The position numbers and the translations under genes were made by a program. Under the pieces are notes generated by a model. It did not search any database. It saw nothing but the letters and a program-made list of their open reading frames with translations, and was not told where the DNA came from. A stretch of DNA of 56,381 nt from Zavarzinella formosa DSM 19928 (GTDB lineage: Bacteria > Planctomycetota > Planctomycetia > Gemmatales > Gemmataceae), in contig NZ_JH636446.1 of NCBI RefSeq assembly GCF_000255705.1, forward strand, positions 1 to 56,381. Direction: 5' to 3'. Shown piece after piece: positions 31,194-38,808 of this stretch; within the stretch, counting starts at the first letter, position 1; each line of letters opens with the position of its first letter.

Positions 31194-31445
31194 TCACCTC
31201 CCTGTTGTAATTCCCACCGGGGCGAAGCCCATCCGCTCCACCCACGTCTGCTGGCCGTATAGTTCCGTCCGGACCCGCTCGGCCTGGGCCAGCCGGTCGC
31301 GGCATTGCATCCACTGCTCTAAGTCGGCGTCCTCCAAACTCCGCAGGTACACCCGCCTCAACGCCGACTCTTCCTTCTGCCGGGCGTCGATGACCTTTAC
31401 CCAGTCCACGGTGTCCAGCGCCAGCGTCTCGCAGCAGGAGAACAT
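31194..31445 (-). CDS. Small hypothetical coiled-coil protein
   Basis: 83 residues from ATG 31445, in a TGATG overlap with the previous stop. It has a Cys-rich start (MFSCCETLALD) and a charged helical core (QKEESALRRVYLRSLEDADL). No family recognised. Confidence 0.5.
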   Translation of the reverse strand: MFSCCETLALDTVDWVKVIDARQKEESALRRVYLRSLEDADLEQWMQCRDRLAQAERVRTELYGQQTWVERMGFAPVGITTGR

Positions 31446-31606
31446 CACGGGACGGTCCTTTCGATGATCGTCGGTTCCGAGATGCCCACCGGGAGGTTGT
31501 CCATCCAGTCCTCGACGTAGTGGTCCGTGGACATGACCGACGCGAGCAGGAGCCAGCCGAGGCAGAGCAGCAGGATGAGGCCGACGTACCTCTGGTTCCA
31601 CGTCAT
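31445..31606 (-). CDS. Small membrane protein (53 aa)
   Basis: Begins MTWNQRYVGLILLLCLGWLL, a single strong transmembrane segment, with an acidic C-terminal half. The ATG 31606 is two bases after the previous stop. One of several small membrane proteins in this operon, which could include spanin or holin-like functions. Confidence 0.5.
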   Translation of the reverse strand: MTWNQRYVGLILLLCLGWLLLASVMSTDHYVEDWMDNLPVGISEPTIIERTVP

Positions 31607-31608
31607 CG

Positions 31609-31770
31609 TCACCACCACTCGAAAATGCGGCCGAGGGAGGGCGTCCAGATCAGCAGCAGGAGGACACCGCCGACCGCAGCGACCCGCATGCCCTCCACCC
31701 ACCATTCGACGGTTGCCGTGGCCAGTACGGTCACATGGACGAGTGTGTATGTCTGCACCCAGCCGATCAC
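31609..31770 (-). CDS. Small membrane protein (53 aa)
   Basis: Starts at GTG 31770 ([20 protein letters not shown]) in a GTGA overlap with the upstream stop. Two hydrophobic segments are visible, the second AAVGGVLLLLIW. No family recognised. Confidence 0.5.
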   Translation of the reverse strand: MIGWVQTYTLVHVTVLATATVEWWVEGMRVAAVGGVLLLLIWTPSLGRIFEWW

Positions 31771-32264
31771 GCCTCTGCCTCCGGCCAGAAGAAGGGCTTG
31801 CTGTCTCGCTGGATGATAGTTCCGGCCGCCCATTCGTCGGAGTCAAATCCAAAATGAGCCACGCAGGCACTGCGGGCCAGCAGAGAAAGTGTGTCCTCGT
31901 CAATTGTTTTGGCCGCCTGTATTCGATCAGCCAGTGCGGCATCCTCGCAATTGAAGTACGCGACATAGCCCTCGCCATTGCCGACTACCCACAGGACTCG
32001 ACCAATCTGGGCCATGCCATTTTCGACAATGTCGCCAAGTCGCGGATTCAGCAGATGCTGGCTGTCGGGGTGGATGTAGAATCGGCAGGCCGAACCGGAA
32101 TGATGGGTTCGCACGCAGTTGCTGCCATCGAAGAAAATGGTGGTTTCAACATCCAAGTAATCTCCGGCAGGAAATGTGCCATCGGCAGGCGTGATGAATC
32201 GCATCCCAAAGTGTCCCGTCATGTACGGAGGCACAGGCGGATCAGCGTAGAACGGCCGCGTCAT
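31767..32264 (-). CDS. Hypothetical phage early protein
   Basis: 165 residues ([20 protein letters not shown] ...). The N-terminal half is aromatic- and proline-rich and the middle is beta-rich ([17 protein letters not shown]), with an acidic C-terminus. Coupled by ATGA to the GapR gene upstream and by GTGA downstream. No family recognised. Confidence 0.6.
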   Translation of the reverse strand: MTRPFYADPPVPPYMTGHFGMRFITPADGTFPAGDYLDVETTIFFDGSNCVRTHHSGSACRFYIHPDSQHLLNPRLGDIVENGMAQIGRVLWVVGNGEGYVAYFNCEDAALADRIQAAKTIDEDTLSLLARSACVAHFGFDSDEWAAGTIIQRDSKPFFWPEAEA

Positions 32265-32530
32265 GCCGCCTCGTCGTCCAGTTCAGGTGCCATACCAAGG
32301 GCACGCAGGTAAGTATCCAGCACGGCTTCCTGCTCATCGCGCTCTTGAGCATCGAGCTTGCGAATCTTTAGCACCTGTCGAAGGCCCTTTACGTCGAAGC
32401 CATTGCCCTTGGCCTCCGCGAACACGTCGCGGATGTCGGCAGCGATGTTGGCCTTTTCATCCTCAAGCTTTTCGATACGGTCAATAATGGAGCGGAGTTG
32501 ATCGACGGCTACGTTTCCGGGTTTTGTCAT
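32261..32530 (-). CDS. gapR: GapR-like nucleoid/DNA-topology protein (DUF2312)
   Basis: 89 residues matching GapR throughout: [40 protein letters not shown] and a C-terminal YLRALGM. GapR binds overtwisted DNA ahead of replication forks and stimulates topoisomerases; it is best known from alphaproteobacteria and their phages. Here it sits between NinB and unknown early genes, which fits a role in phage replication. AAAGGA precedes the ATG. Confidence 0.88.
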   Translation of the reverse strand: MTKPGNVAVDQLRSIIDRIEKLEDEKANIAADIRDVFAEAKGNGFDVKGLRQVLKIRKLDAQERDEQEAVLDTYLRALGMAPELDDEAA

Positions 32531-32594
32531 AAGCGAGTCCTTTCGTTGGTGGGATTAAAACACGTCTTTCGTCGTCTGTGAATCAGTATGTGAA

Positions 32595-33014
32595 CTACAC
32601 GGGCAGTTGAATCTCCAAGTCGAGTACTTCAGCCGCCCACGCCACGACGTTGTGGATGTAGTCCGTCATCTCCGTCTTGCTAAGCCGCCGCGTGGACCCC
32701 GGCCCCATCATCACCTCGCCCGTCTTCGGACAGACGATGACCTGCCGGAGCCTGCCCACCCGCTGCTTCAGGAACTCGTGAACGTCTTGGGCGTCCACCA
32801 TGTTCCCGGCCTCGCGGAACGCAGCCACAATCGGCGGGTACACGCACGACCATAGCAGGGCATTTTGCGCAAGGCTGCGGCCGCGTTTGGCTTCACGGAC
32901 GGAGATGACGATCCGCTTGCCGGTGAACTGCCGGATCGCCGCCCCGACTTTACGAGCGACATGATCCGGCAGCCTGCCGTTCTCGACGAGGGTGGAGAAT
33001 TCGAGGGCGTCCAC
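32595..33014 (-). CDS. NinB-like recombination mediator
   Basis: 139 residues from GTG 33014. Family features are KRGRSLAQNALLWSCVYPPI (about 43-62), VHEFLKQR and a late MGPGSTRRLSKTEMTDYIHN. NinB (lambda Orf) helps load recombinase onto single-stranded DNA. It lies directly downstream of the SSB-like gene, the usual early recombination set. Confidence 0.82.
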   Translation of the reverse strand: MDALEFSTLVENGRLPDHVARKVGAAIRQFTGKRIVISVREAKRGRSLAQNALLWSCVYPPIVAAFREAGNMVDAQDVHEFLKQRVGRLRQVIVCPKTGEVMMGPGSTRRLSKTEMTDYIHNVVAWAAEVLDLEIQLPV

Positions 33015-33016
33015 GG

Positions 33017-33643
33017 TCAGAACGGAATCTCGTCATCCAGATCGACGGGCGCCGACCTGTACCCCCCTTGATCGGGGACCGCCTCGACGCGGTGTGCCCC
33101 CTTCAACTCCTGATACTCGGGCGACTTGGCGATGACGGCCTTGAGGCTTTCGGACAGCTTGTCGTAAAGTTCTTGGTCGAAATCGTTCAGGCTGAAGTAG
33201 ATCGGCTCGTTGACGAGGGCAGGCGTCGGCATGCCTTTGGGCAGCTTCAGGATCGAACTGATGTTCTCATACGTCTTGCCGTCCTTATGCTCATGCACCA
33301 CGCCGATGAGGCACGACTTGCCCAGCACGTTGCCGAGGTCGAAGGCCCCGAAGTCGGCATCCGAGAACGGCACGCCCCGCCACGACTCCAAATCCTGCCG
33401 CAGTTTTGCCTTTTGGGACGCGGACAGGGTGTAACGCTGGTGGATCGTGAACGGGCGGCCGTCGCTCATCAGTTCGTCGGTGAACTCCCACGAGAACATG
33501 ATCTTGTGCTGGAACTTTGGCTGACCTTTCCACTCGCCCTGTTGGGTGCCGAGGTCGATGATCCGGTAGCAGGTCGCAACAAAAGTCCCGGCGGGCACGC
33601 GTTCAAAATCACCTCCGGTTTCCTTGGGTAATACGATTGGCAT
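33017..33643 (-). CDS. Phage single-stranded DNA-binding-like protein
   Basis: 208 residues (MPIVLPKETGGDFERVPAGT ...). It has an OB-type beta-rich body (FVATCYRIIDLGTQQGEWKG, KFQHKIMFSWEF) and an acidic C-terminal tip DLDDEIPF, as in SSB proteins whose last residues bind partner proteins. Its neighbours are NinB and small early genes. Assignment by composition, tip and context; not to a named phage. Confidence 0.75.
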   Translation of the reverse strand: MPIVLPKETGGDFERVPAGTFVATCYRIIDLGTQQGEWKGQPKFQHKIMFSWEFTDELMSDGRPFTIHQRYTLSASQKAKLRQDLESWRGVPFSDADFGAFDLGNVLGKSCLIGVVHEHKDGKTYENISSILKLPKGMPTPALVNEPIYFSLNDFDQELYDKLSESLKAVIAKSPEYQELKGAHRVEAVPDQGGYRSAPVDLDDEIPF

Positions 33644-33645
33644 CT

Positions 33646-33870
33646 TCAGTTTCCTTCCTTGGTTGTTAATTTCTCCAGTTCATCGAGCCTCGCCCGGCAA
33701 CCCGCCAAACCGGACGCCACTTCGGCCGTCTTGAGCAGATGAGGTTTCGGAACGCCCAGCACCAACGGCAGGCTTGCCAGCAGCACCTCGGCGTCACGGA
33801 TTCGCCGCAGCAAGCCCGCGTGGTCCTCTTCGTCGAACACTCCTTCAAAGCGTCTCATTGGCCACTCCAT
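33646..33870 (-). CDS. Hypothetical early protein
   Basis: 74 residues with a helix-rich composition (LLRRIRDAEVLLASLPLVLG). ATG 33870 overlaps the previous stop as TGATG; a start four residues in has a slightly better site. No family recognised. Confidence 0.5.
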   Translation of the reverse strand: MEWPMRRFEGVFDEEDHAGLLRRIRDAEVLLASLPLVLGVPKPHLLKTAEVASGLAGCRARLDELEKLTTKEGN

Positions 33871-34139
33871 CAGCTAATGGTGACGTTTTGAATCGACGAG
33901 GCCGCCCGGAAGGTCTGCACCTTCACGGTCTGGCCCTTCAGCCGCTTCACCGCCGCGTCCAGTTCGTGCGTGATGCCGATGCGGCTGCGGGAGTCCGGGT
34001 CATAGCTGGAGTAATGCATCAGCACGTTGGCCGGGATTTCCTCCAGCGCGATGATGGCGTTGGCGAGGGCTTGCAGGCAGTGTTCGACTTGGGTCATGGG
34101 CGGGGTTCCTTTCCGCAGGTTGATGACATCGGCGGTCAT
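33870..34139 (-). CDS. Hypothetical early protein
   Basis: 89 residues from ATG 34139 (MTADVINLRKGTPPMTQVEH), with AAAGGGA upstream. It is helical, with a C-terminal beta hint. Coupled upstream by ATGA and downstream by TGATG. No family recognised. Confidence 0.5.
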   Translation of the reverse strand: MTADVINLRKGTPPMTQVEHCLQALANAIIALEEIPANVLMHYSSYDPDSRSRIGITHELDAAVKRLKGQTVKVQTFRAASSIQNVTIS

Positions 34140-34381
34140 GATTTGTTCCCTTTCTGCGGGCGATACCCGGCGTAGTAGGCTTCTCCCAGCGTGCAGCCCC
34201 AATCGTCCTGCTCACAGGCGGGAACTGCCTTCCACAGCACCACCGGGACGGTTTCGTCCTGCACGGAGGCGACAAGGGCTTCCATACCAGCTTGGTCGTA
34301 CTGGTGTTCCGGCTGCTGGATGGCCATGAGGAACATGCCGGTGAACATAACGGCGAGCATTTTGAGGCAGAGCTTGTCCAT
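34136..34381 (-). CDS. Small protein with N-terminal membrane segment
   Basis: 81 residues: MDKLCLKMLAVMFTGMFLMA is an anchor or signal segment, then a soluble part with two cysteines (CEQDDWGC) that could form a disulfide. Coupled to its downstream neighbour. Confidence 0.5.
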   Translation of the reverse strand: MDKLCLKMLAVMFTGMFLMAIQQPEHQYDQAGMEALVASVQDETVPVVLWKAVPACEQDDWGCTLGEAYYAGYRPQKGNKS

Positions 34382-34383
34382 GA

Positions 34384-34584
34384 CTACCTCCCCACGACGC
34401 TGTGGGTGAAGGCGAGGCAATCCTCTTGATTGTCCTGATAACCCATCTGTCGGCCCAGCACGATGCCACCACTCAGCACTAGGCAAAGGGCAAAGGCGAC
34501 GATGAGGGTCAGAAGGGCCATGCTCCAAAAAGCCTCCCAGTCAAACGGGGCTTTGGCACGAGTGTTGTCGTTGGCGGCGGTCAT
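34384..34584 (-). CDS. Single-pass membrane protein
   Basis: 66 residues: a charged N-terminus, then WEAFWSMALLTLIVAFALCL and a further VLSGGIVLG, one or two transmembrane segments, then a polar tail. AGGAGAG precedes the ATG. The next upstream gene overlaps it by ATGA. Confidence 0.5.
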   Translation of the reverse strand: MTAANDNTRAKAPFDWEAFWSMALLTLIVAFALCLVLSGGIVLGRQMGYQDNQEDCLAFTHSVVGR

Positions 34585-34808
34585 AGCGGCTCTCCTTTCG
34601 TGATGTAAGTGGCCGGGTTGGTCGGCGGGTTGCGGAGGGATTCCGTCCTTCGGAAATGCTCGGCGAGGTAGAAGTCCTCAATGGGTTTGAGAAGTGCCAC
34701 CGGCGGGGCAACGGGAACTTTGACGGTCATTCCGGCGATTTCCAATGTGGCCTCCGGGTCAGTCAGGGAGCCGAGCCAGAGGTTTCTGAGGGTGGGCTGC
34801 ATGGTCAT
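34581..34808 (-). CDS. Hypothetical early protein
   Basis: 75 residues (MTMQPTLRNLWLGSLTDPEA ...) with a PVAPPVALLKPIEDFYLAEH segment. ATGA overlaps on both sides. No family recognised. Confidence 0.5.
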   Translation of the reverse strand: MTMQPTLRNLWLGSLTDPEATLEIAGMTVKVPVAPPVALLKPIEDFYLAEHFRRTESLRNPPTNPATYITKGEPL

Positions 34809-35008
34809 TCCCCCGTCTTGTCAGCGGCGGCTAGTTGGCCTTCCGACACGTTCCGGCCATCGGCCTTATGCGGCAGGCCCAGTGCTTTTTGGGCCTGCTG
34901 TTGGCCGTACTCGTCGCCCAGTATCTCCCGCGGCTTCATCGTCTGCGGATCGTAGAAAATCACGTATCCCATGTTGCACTCCATTGCGTTGTTGTTGGTG
35001 ATTGACAT
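34805..35008 (-). CDS. Hypothetical early protein, first gene of the leftward operon
   Basis: 67 residues (MSITNNNAMECNMGYVIFYD ...), with a beta-rich start and a polar tail. It is the first gene after the divergent control region, so its leader carries the early promoter. Confidence 0.5.
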   Translation of the reverse strand: MSITNNNAMECNMGYVIFYDPQTMKPREILGDEYGQQQAQKALGLPHKADGRNVSEGQLAAADKTGE

Positions 35009-35100
35009 CTTGTATCAATCGTGGGATTAGTAGTGACACGATTTGAATCTATCGTCAACAACTATTTGCATCGGAATTGAGACAGATGAAGCAGGAGCGG
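35009..35100. promoter_or_regulatory. Divergent early control region
   Basis: This AT-rich spacer separates the leftward SSB/NinB/GapR operon from the rightward RusA operon. On the minus strand a TTGACG -35-like box ends at 35053. Short repeated ATCGTG/ATCGTC words occur at 35018, 35034 and 35051, and GATTTGAATC (35040-35049) is near-palindromic. Promoters are inferred from arrangement more than from clear boxes. Confidence 0.4.
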
Positions 35101-35292
35101 ATGTCGTTGAAAGACATGCAGAATGTGGCCAAACAGCATGGAGTGTCGGCCGTTGAGCTTTGCGAAAAAGCAGGCCTTTCCAGAGCGACGTTCTATCGAA
35201 AGAAGGACGACGAGAGTTCGTTGCTCGTGGACGAATACGACAAGCTGGCAAAAGTGCTGGCGGCCATCACCAAGAGAAAGGCCCGCACATGA
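35101..35292 (+). CDS. Small HTH protein
   Basis: 63 residues from ATG 35101 (MSLKDMQNVAKQHGVSAVEL), with AGGAG close upstream; ATG 35086 is possible. The helix-turn-helix is in VSAVELCEKAGLSRATFYRK. It opens the rightward operon and may control the divergent promoters. Confidence 0.6.
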   Translation: MSLKDMQNVAKQHGVSAVELCEKAGLSRATFYRKKDDESSLLVDEYDKLAKVLAAITKRKART

Positions 35293-35477
35293 AGATAACC
35301 GAACGCATTCAACTCATCCTGCGGACCAAGGGCGGCCACTCCGGCGGGATCATGATCCGGTTGACCGACAGGGAAGAAGTGATGGCCGAGGCCGTGGATC
35401 GGGAGATCGCCGCCGTTTATGACCGACTCGACGCGATCAACAAGAAGCTCGCGAAGCTTCGCCCGGCGTCCGAATGA
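35289..35477 (+). CDS. Small hypothetical protein
   Basis: 62 residues (MKITERIQLILRTKGGHSGG ...), ending in a charged coiled coil (YDRLDAINKKLAKLR). ATGA overlap with both neighbours. Upstream partner of the resolvase gene. Confidence 0.5.
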   Translation: MKITERIQLILRTKGGHSGGIMIRLTDREEVMAEAVDREIAAVYDRLDAINKKLAKLRPASE

Positions 35478-35851
35478 CCGGGGTTGTTCTGCACCTGCCC
35501 ATTCCCCCGTCAGCCAACAACTTGTTCCCGACCGGCAAGAACGGTCAGCGGTTCCGCAGCAAAGAGTATGTCGCCTGGCTCCAACACGCCGGCCTGTCCT
35601 TGAACCAGCAGAAGCCGGACAAGGTGTCCGGCCGCATTCGCGTCGTGTATGAACTCGGCCGATACCCCGACCTGCGGCGCCGCGATTTGTTCAACCGAGA
35701 GAAAGCACTCGGGGACCTGCTCGTCTCGCATGGTGTGATCGAGGACGACTGCCTGATCGACGAAGGGATCATGCGGTGGTCCGATGAAGTGCGGCCCGGC
35801 ATGGTCCGCGTAAAGGTTATGGAACTGCCGCCGAGGGAGTGGAGGAAATGA
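35474..35851 (+). CDS. rusA: RusA-family Holliday junction resolvase
   Basis: 125 residues. The family start (LHLPIPPSANNLFPTG) and the acidic centre (YPDLRRRDLFNREKALGDLL, then GVIEDDCLIDE, about 56-90) are present, giving the Asp residues that bind metal in RusA. The motif normally DxDN reads RRDLFN, so one acidic position is shifted. It would resolve four-way junctions made by NinB/SSB-dependent recombination. Confidence 0.82.
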   Translation: MTGVVLHLPIPPSANNLFPTGKNGQRFRSKEYVAWLQHAGLSLNQQKPDKVSGRIRVVYELGRYPDLRRRDLFNREKALGDLLVSHGVIEDDCLIDEGIMRWSDEVRPGMVRVKVMELPPREWRK

Positions 35852-36099
35852 CTGCCCGCATTTACATCAGACGCAACGACTCCAAGTGCCCGGAGTGCGG
35901 AAACTGGAAGGTGTACATCAAGAACGACAAATGCGTCTTCTGCACCATCAACCAGAAGGCCGGGCCGCCGTCACACAAGTACGACCCATGCGTCGCCAGA
36001 CCGCGGATGCTGGTGGACGAGCGGGTGGCGATGGCCGGGGTGCGGTACGAAGACATCGGGCCGCATAAACCTGTTGCGGGAAGGCTTCGGGACGTGTAA
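35848..36099 (+). CDS. Small zinc-ribbon phage protein
   Basis: 83 residues with CPECGNWKVYIKNDKCVFC (two CxxC-type pairs, about 14-32), then a polar tail. Start ATG 35848 overlaps the RusA stop. Probable nucleic-acid binder. Confidence 0.6.
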   Translation: MTARIYIRRNDSKCPECGNWKVYIKNDKCVFCTINQKAGPPSHKYDPCVARPRMLVDERVAMAGVRYEDIGPHKPVAGRLRDV

Positions 36100-36196
36100 G
36101 GATCGAAGCGTCCAGACGGGACAGCGGGTAGCTCCCGTTGGCCCCCCCGCAGACGGCCTCACCGGCTGGACATCAACGCCCACTGCGGAGGACACC

Positions 36197-36592
36197 ATGA
36201 CCGACCTATCCCCAATTCTCGACCTCGCCTTGCTCTACAACCCCGGCCTCGCCCACCGGGACATCTACACGATTCGCCTCTGGCTGAACGAGGGCTGCGA
36301 CCCCGACAAAGACATCCTGCCGACCATGAAACAACTGATGGGCAAGAACGCCCGCATCGGCTCGTTCGGCTTCTTCACCGAGGCCATCCGTGACGCCCGC
36401 GACAAGCGGAAAGCCGCCGAGATACTAGAGGCGAAGAAGCAGGAGCTTGCCCCCGACGAGTTTGCCGACCGCCGAAAGGCCGAGCGCATCGCGTGGCTCC
36501 GACAGCGGCTGCCGCACCGGGTCGAGTGCGACGCTGCCCTGCGGGACTGGATGAAGGCTTACGAGGCCAAGCACGGGAGGGTCGAAGCGTGA
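36197..36592 (+). CDS. Hypothetical early protein
   Basis: 131 residues from ATG 36197 behind GGAGG. It is helical: IYTIRLWLNEGCDPDKDILP, then a charged helix (DKRKAAEILEAKKQELAPDE). No named family, though replication-accessory proteins are of this type. Overlaps the next gene by GTGA. Confidence 0.55.
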   Translation: MTDLSPILDLALLYNPGLAHRDIYTIRLWLNEGCDPDKDILPTMKQLMGKNARIGSFGFFTEAIRDARDKRKAAEILEAKKQELAPDEFADRRKAERIAWLRQRLPHRVECDAALRDWMKAYEAKHGRVEA

Positions 36593-36873
36593 ACAAAGTC
36601 CCCGCACTCCAAGACATTGACTACTTGCTCGGGAAGCACGCTTGTGTCGAACAGGCCGTCCCCGGCTGGTACGTTTATGCAGCCGACACGTTGACGCTGT
36701 TCCCGAACGGCCGGGCCGGTGTGATGACAGCCTGCCCGTCGCACGCGAGCGAAGTGGCTGAATTCATCGCCACTCATTCAAAATTCGGCCCGTTCATTCA
36801 CGACGCATGGCTGCACACGCAGCAGGCTATAAGAGGAGATGTGGTTAAACACCCGCATTGGACGCCGAGGTGA
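36589..36873 (+). CDS. Hypothetical early protein
   Basis: 94 residues from GTG 36589 (MNKVPALQDIDYLLGKHACV ...). It has a compact alpha/beta look, with GRAGVMTACPSHASEVAEFI. Last gene of the rightward early operon, followed by a terminator. Confidence 0.5.
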   Translation: MNKVPALQDIDYLLGKHACVEQAVPGWYVYAADTLTLFPNGRAGVMTACPSHASEVAEFIATHSKFGPFIHDAWLHTQQAIRGDVVKHPHWTPR

Positions 36874-36885
36874 GAAAAAGAATAA

Positions 36886-36932
36886 GCCCGTCGAGGACTC
36901 AGAATCCTGACGGGCCGGTGGGGTTTCTTTTA
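36886..36932 (+). terminator. Terminator of the rightward early operon
   Basis: GCCCGTC (36886-36892) pairs with GACGGGC (36909-36915), followed by GGTGGGGTTTCTTTTA, a T-rich tail that starts about ten bases after the stem. A moderately good intrinsic terminator. Confidence 0.55.
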
Positions 36933-37320
36933 GGACTGTTTGCCCCACAGTCCGCATGTAGTGGCGTTGCGACCCCAATCCTACCACGGATGGTGTCGAG
37001 CGCAAGCGGATTCTAAACGGACCTACCGGCCTGGTCATACGCCGGATGCTGAAACTGACCGAAGGTTGCCCGCGAACTTACCCGGAAACGGGGTTCCGAG
37101 CGCCCTGCACTCCGCTACGGGGGACAGGGGAAGCCCACGACAATAATGCCAGCAAAGACCCCATTGAGGGTGCGGACACAAGAAGCCGCGCGGGAGGTTT
37201 GGCCCACCAGACGGGCATCGTGGTTATAGGCGGCCAAGACGTAGCTCCCCAGACCGCTTGCCAGTTCGCTGGCTGGGATTGCGGAAAGCGGCCTATTATC
37301 AAAATTCAGGGAGGAAGCCT
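36933..37320 (+). ncRNA. Gene-free region with tetraloop hairpins, candidate structured RNA
   Basis: No convincing gene in about 390 bases. Hairpins seen: CCGGC/GCCGG (37026-37030, 37041-37045); CCCG-GAAA-CGGG (37081-37092), a GNRA tetraloop; and CCGCTT-GCCAG-TTCG-CTGGC...AAGCGG (37254-37291), a two-level stem with a UUCG loop. Such stable loops together suggest an RNA with a fold. I cannot name its class; it may be only a leader of the HNH-like gene. Confidence 0.35.
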
Positions 37321-37650
37321 ATGACCGACAAAGCTTACCGAGTCTGGGTGCAGACGCTTCCGTCGTGCATCTCCGGCCAGTACAGCGAATGGGTGCATGC
37401 GGAAGGCCGGAACCTAGCCTGCCACGTTCGCCGGGCGGGCAAGTCGGGCACGGCGTACAAGGCCGAGTATTCGTGCGTGCCCATGACCCGCGAGGAACAC
37501 GACTATCAGCACCAACACGGCGAGGCCGCGTGTTTGAGGCGTTTCCTCGGCGGCGAGTGGACGGTAGAGACCGCTAAGGCGTGGTTCGACGAGCAGGTGG
37601 TGAGGTATCGAGAAGAGTGGAAGGAAGCGGGGGAAATCGTTAGGATTTAG
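37321..37650 (+). CDS. HNH-like/Ref-type (DUF968-like) nuclease candidate
   Basis: 109 residues from ATG 37321 behind GGGAGGAA. The order CISGQYSEWVHAEGRNLACH, VRRAGKSGTAYKAEYSCVPM and REEHDYQHQHGE has the spacing of the Ref/DUF968 HNH nucleases of phages, in which these histidines and cysteines build the metal site. Phage P1 Ref cuts at RecA filaments. The full set of catalytic residues is not certain. Confidence 0.6.
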   Translation: MTDKAYRVWVQTLPSCISGQYSEWVHAEGRNLACHVRRAGKSGTAYKAEYSCVPMTREEHDYQHQHGEAACLRRFLGGEWTVETAKAWFDEQVVRYREEWKEAGEIVRI

Positions 37651-37699
37651 TGCAAGATGCTTCAGTGACACATTGCCGGACGGAACAGCGAGCCCACCC

Positions 37700-38755
37700 A
37701 TGACGATTTTTGTTAGTTCGACATGTTACGATTTGATCGACTTAAGAGACGAACTCCGCAATGACCTTCGAGACCTTGGGGTCCGGTACATGTTCTCTGA
37801 GTATGGGGATAGCGATTTTCTTGTGGAAACAGCCCCAGAAACAAACTCAATCGAGACTTGCTTGACGAATCTGCGAGCCAGCGATTTGGTGATTGTCGTT
37901 CTCTCGCAAAGGTATGGCCCGCGGCTCAAAGCACCGTTTGAATCAATCTCGGCGACCCACACCGAATATCGCGAGGCAGTGAAACTCAGAAAACCAATCC
38001 GCTTTTATGTACGGAACCGGCTTGAAGCGGATCATGCAAGTTGGGCGGCGAACGGAAAAGTCATTAATTTCAAAGGCGTTTGGGCCAAGAACCAAGACGC
38101 CGAGGGTTTGTTTGCACTATTGGAGGAGCACAAGCGGCTTGTGGACCAAGATGGCTCTGCCAATCGCAACAATTGGTACAACACATTCATATCATCGGTC
38201 GATTTGCGAGGCATGATACGGAAAGATATCGCCCCAAGAGCATTTCGATCTACTGCCCAAAAGTTGATTGAAAACGGCAATGTTCCCATCCTTATTGTTG
38301 CCACTCAAGGGCTTCAAACTGTCGGAGCGGGCAGTCCATCGGGCACGAGTTTGCGATTCGATCTTGGTCTTTTAAACGCAGGTAGCATCCCGGCATTTAA
38401 CATCAGAGCAATGCTCAAATTTGAAAACGGAGACTTGAGAGGAGATGGACGAGTTGCGGCTGTGCTTGCGAGCACAGACGAAAGCCCGAAAATTGCAAGA
38501 AATGCCTGCATAGAAATGCCAACCAAGGATTTTCTGTCATCAATTAGTCCCGATGCTCAGAGCGGCAAGCCATTTCAAATCACCGTTCGGTTTGATTACA
38601 TGATTCCAACCGGCCATTTGTTGACGGACGAAACCACTCTATGCTGCGTATGCGCCAATGGGACTGTCAACTTCGCTGGCAATCCTCTCTATTGCGGTAA
38701 ATTTATTGGAGGTATGGTCAACTATTTGACCCGCGAAATGATTGGAACTTCGTGA
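37700..38755 (+). CDS. DUF4062-domain protein, possible defence gene
   Basis: 351 residues from ATG 37700. The N-terminal domain (about 1-90) begins TIFVSSTCYDLIDLRDELRN and continues FSEYGDSDFL and SDLVIVVLSQRYG, the DUF4062 pattern, a TIR-related sensor or effector fold often fused to NTPases in bacterial defence proteins. No NTPase follows; the C-terminal 200 residues are beta-rich and unassigned. The gene is clearly AT-richer than its neighbours and lies between phage modules, the typical place for phage-borne cargo such as anti-phage systems. Confidence 0.7.
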   Translation: MTIFVSSTCYDLIDLRDELRNDLRDLGVRYMFSEYGDSDFLVETAPETNSIETCLTNLRASDLVIVVLSQRYGPRLKAPFESISATHTEYREAVKLRKPIRFYVRNRLEADHASWAANGKVINFKGVWAKNQDAEGLFALLEEHKRLVDQDGSANRNNWYNTFISSVDLRGMIRKDIAPRAFRSTAQKLIENGNVPILIVATQGLQTVGAGSPSGTSLRFDLGLLNAGSIPAFNIRAMLKFENGDLRGDGRVAAVLASTDESPKIARNACIEMPTKDFLSSISPDAQSGKPFQITVRFDYMIPTGHLLTDETTLCCVCANGTVNFAGNPLYCGKFIGGMVNYLTREMIGTS

Positions 38756-38808
38756 CAACGCCATCAGAATCGTGGTACGGTCCTGAAACCAGTCAGGGCC
38801 GCCGCCGA

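Noticed and set aside
37046-37324. Frame of 92 codons in the gene-free region
   Set aside because: No ribosome site, odd composition, and the stretch has hairpins that a coding region would not need.
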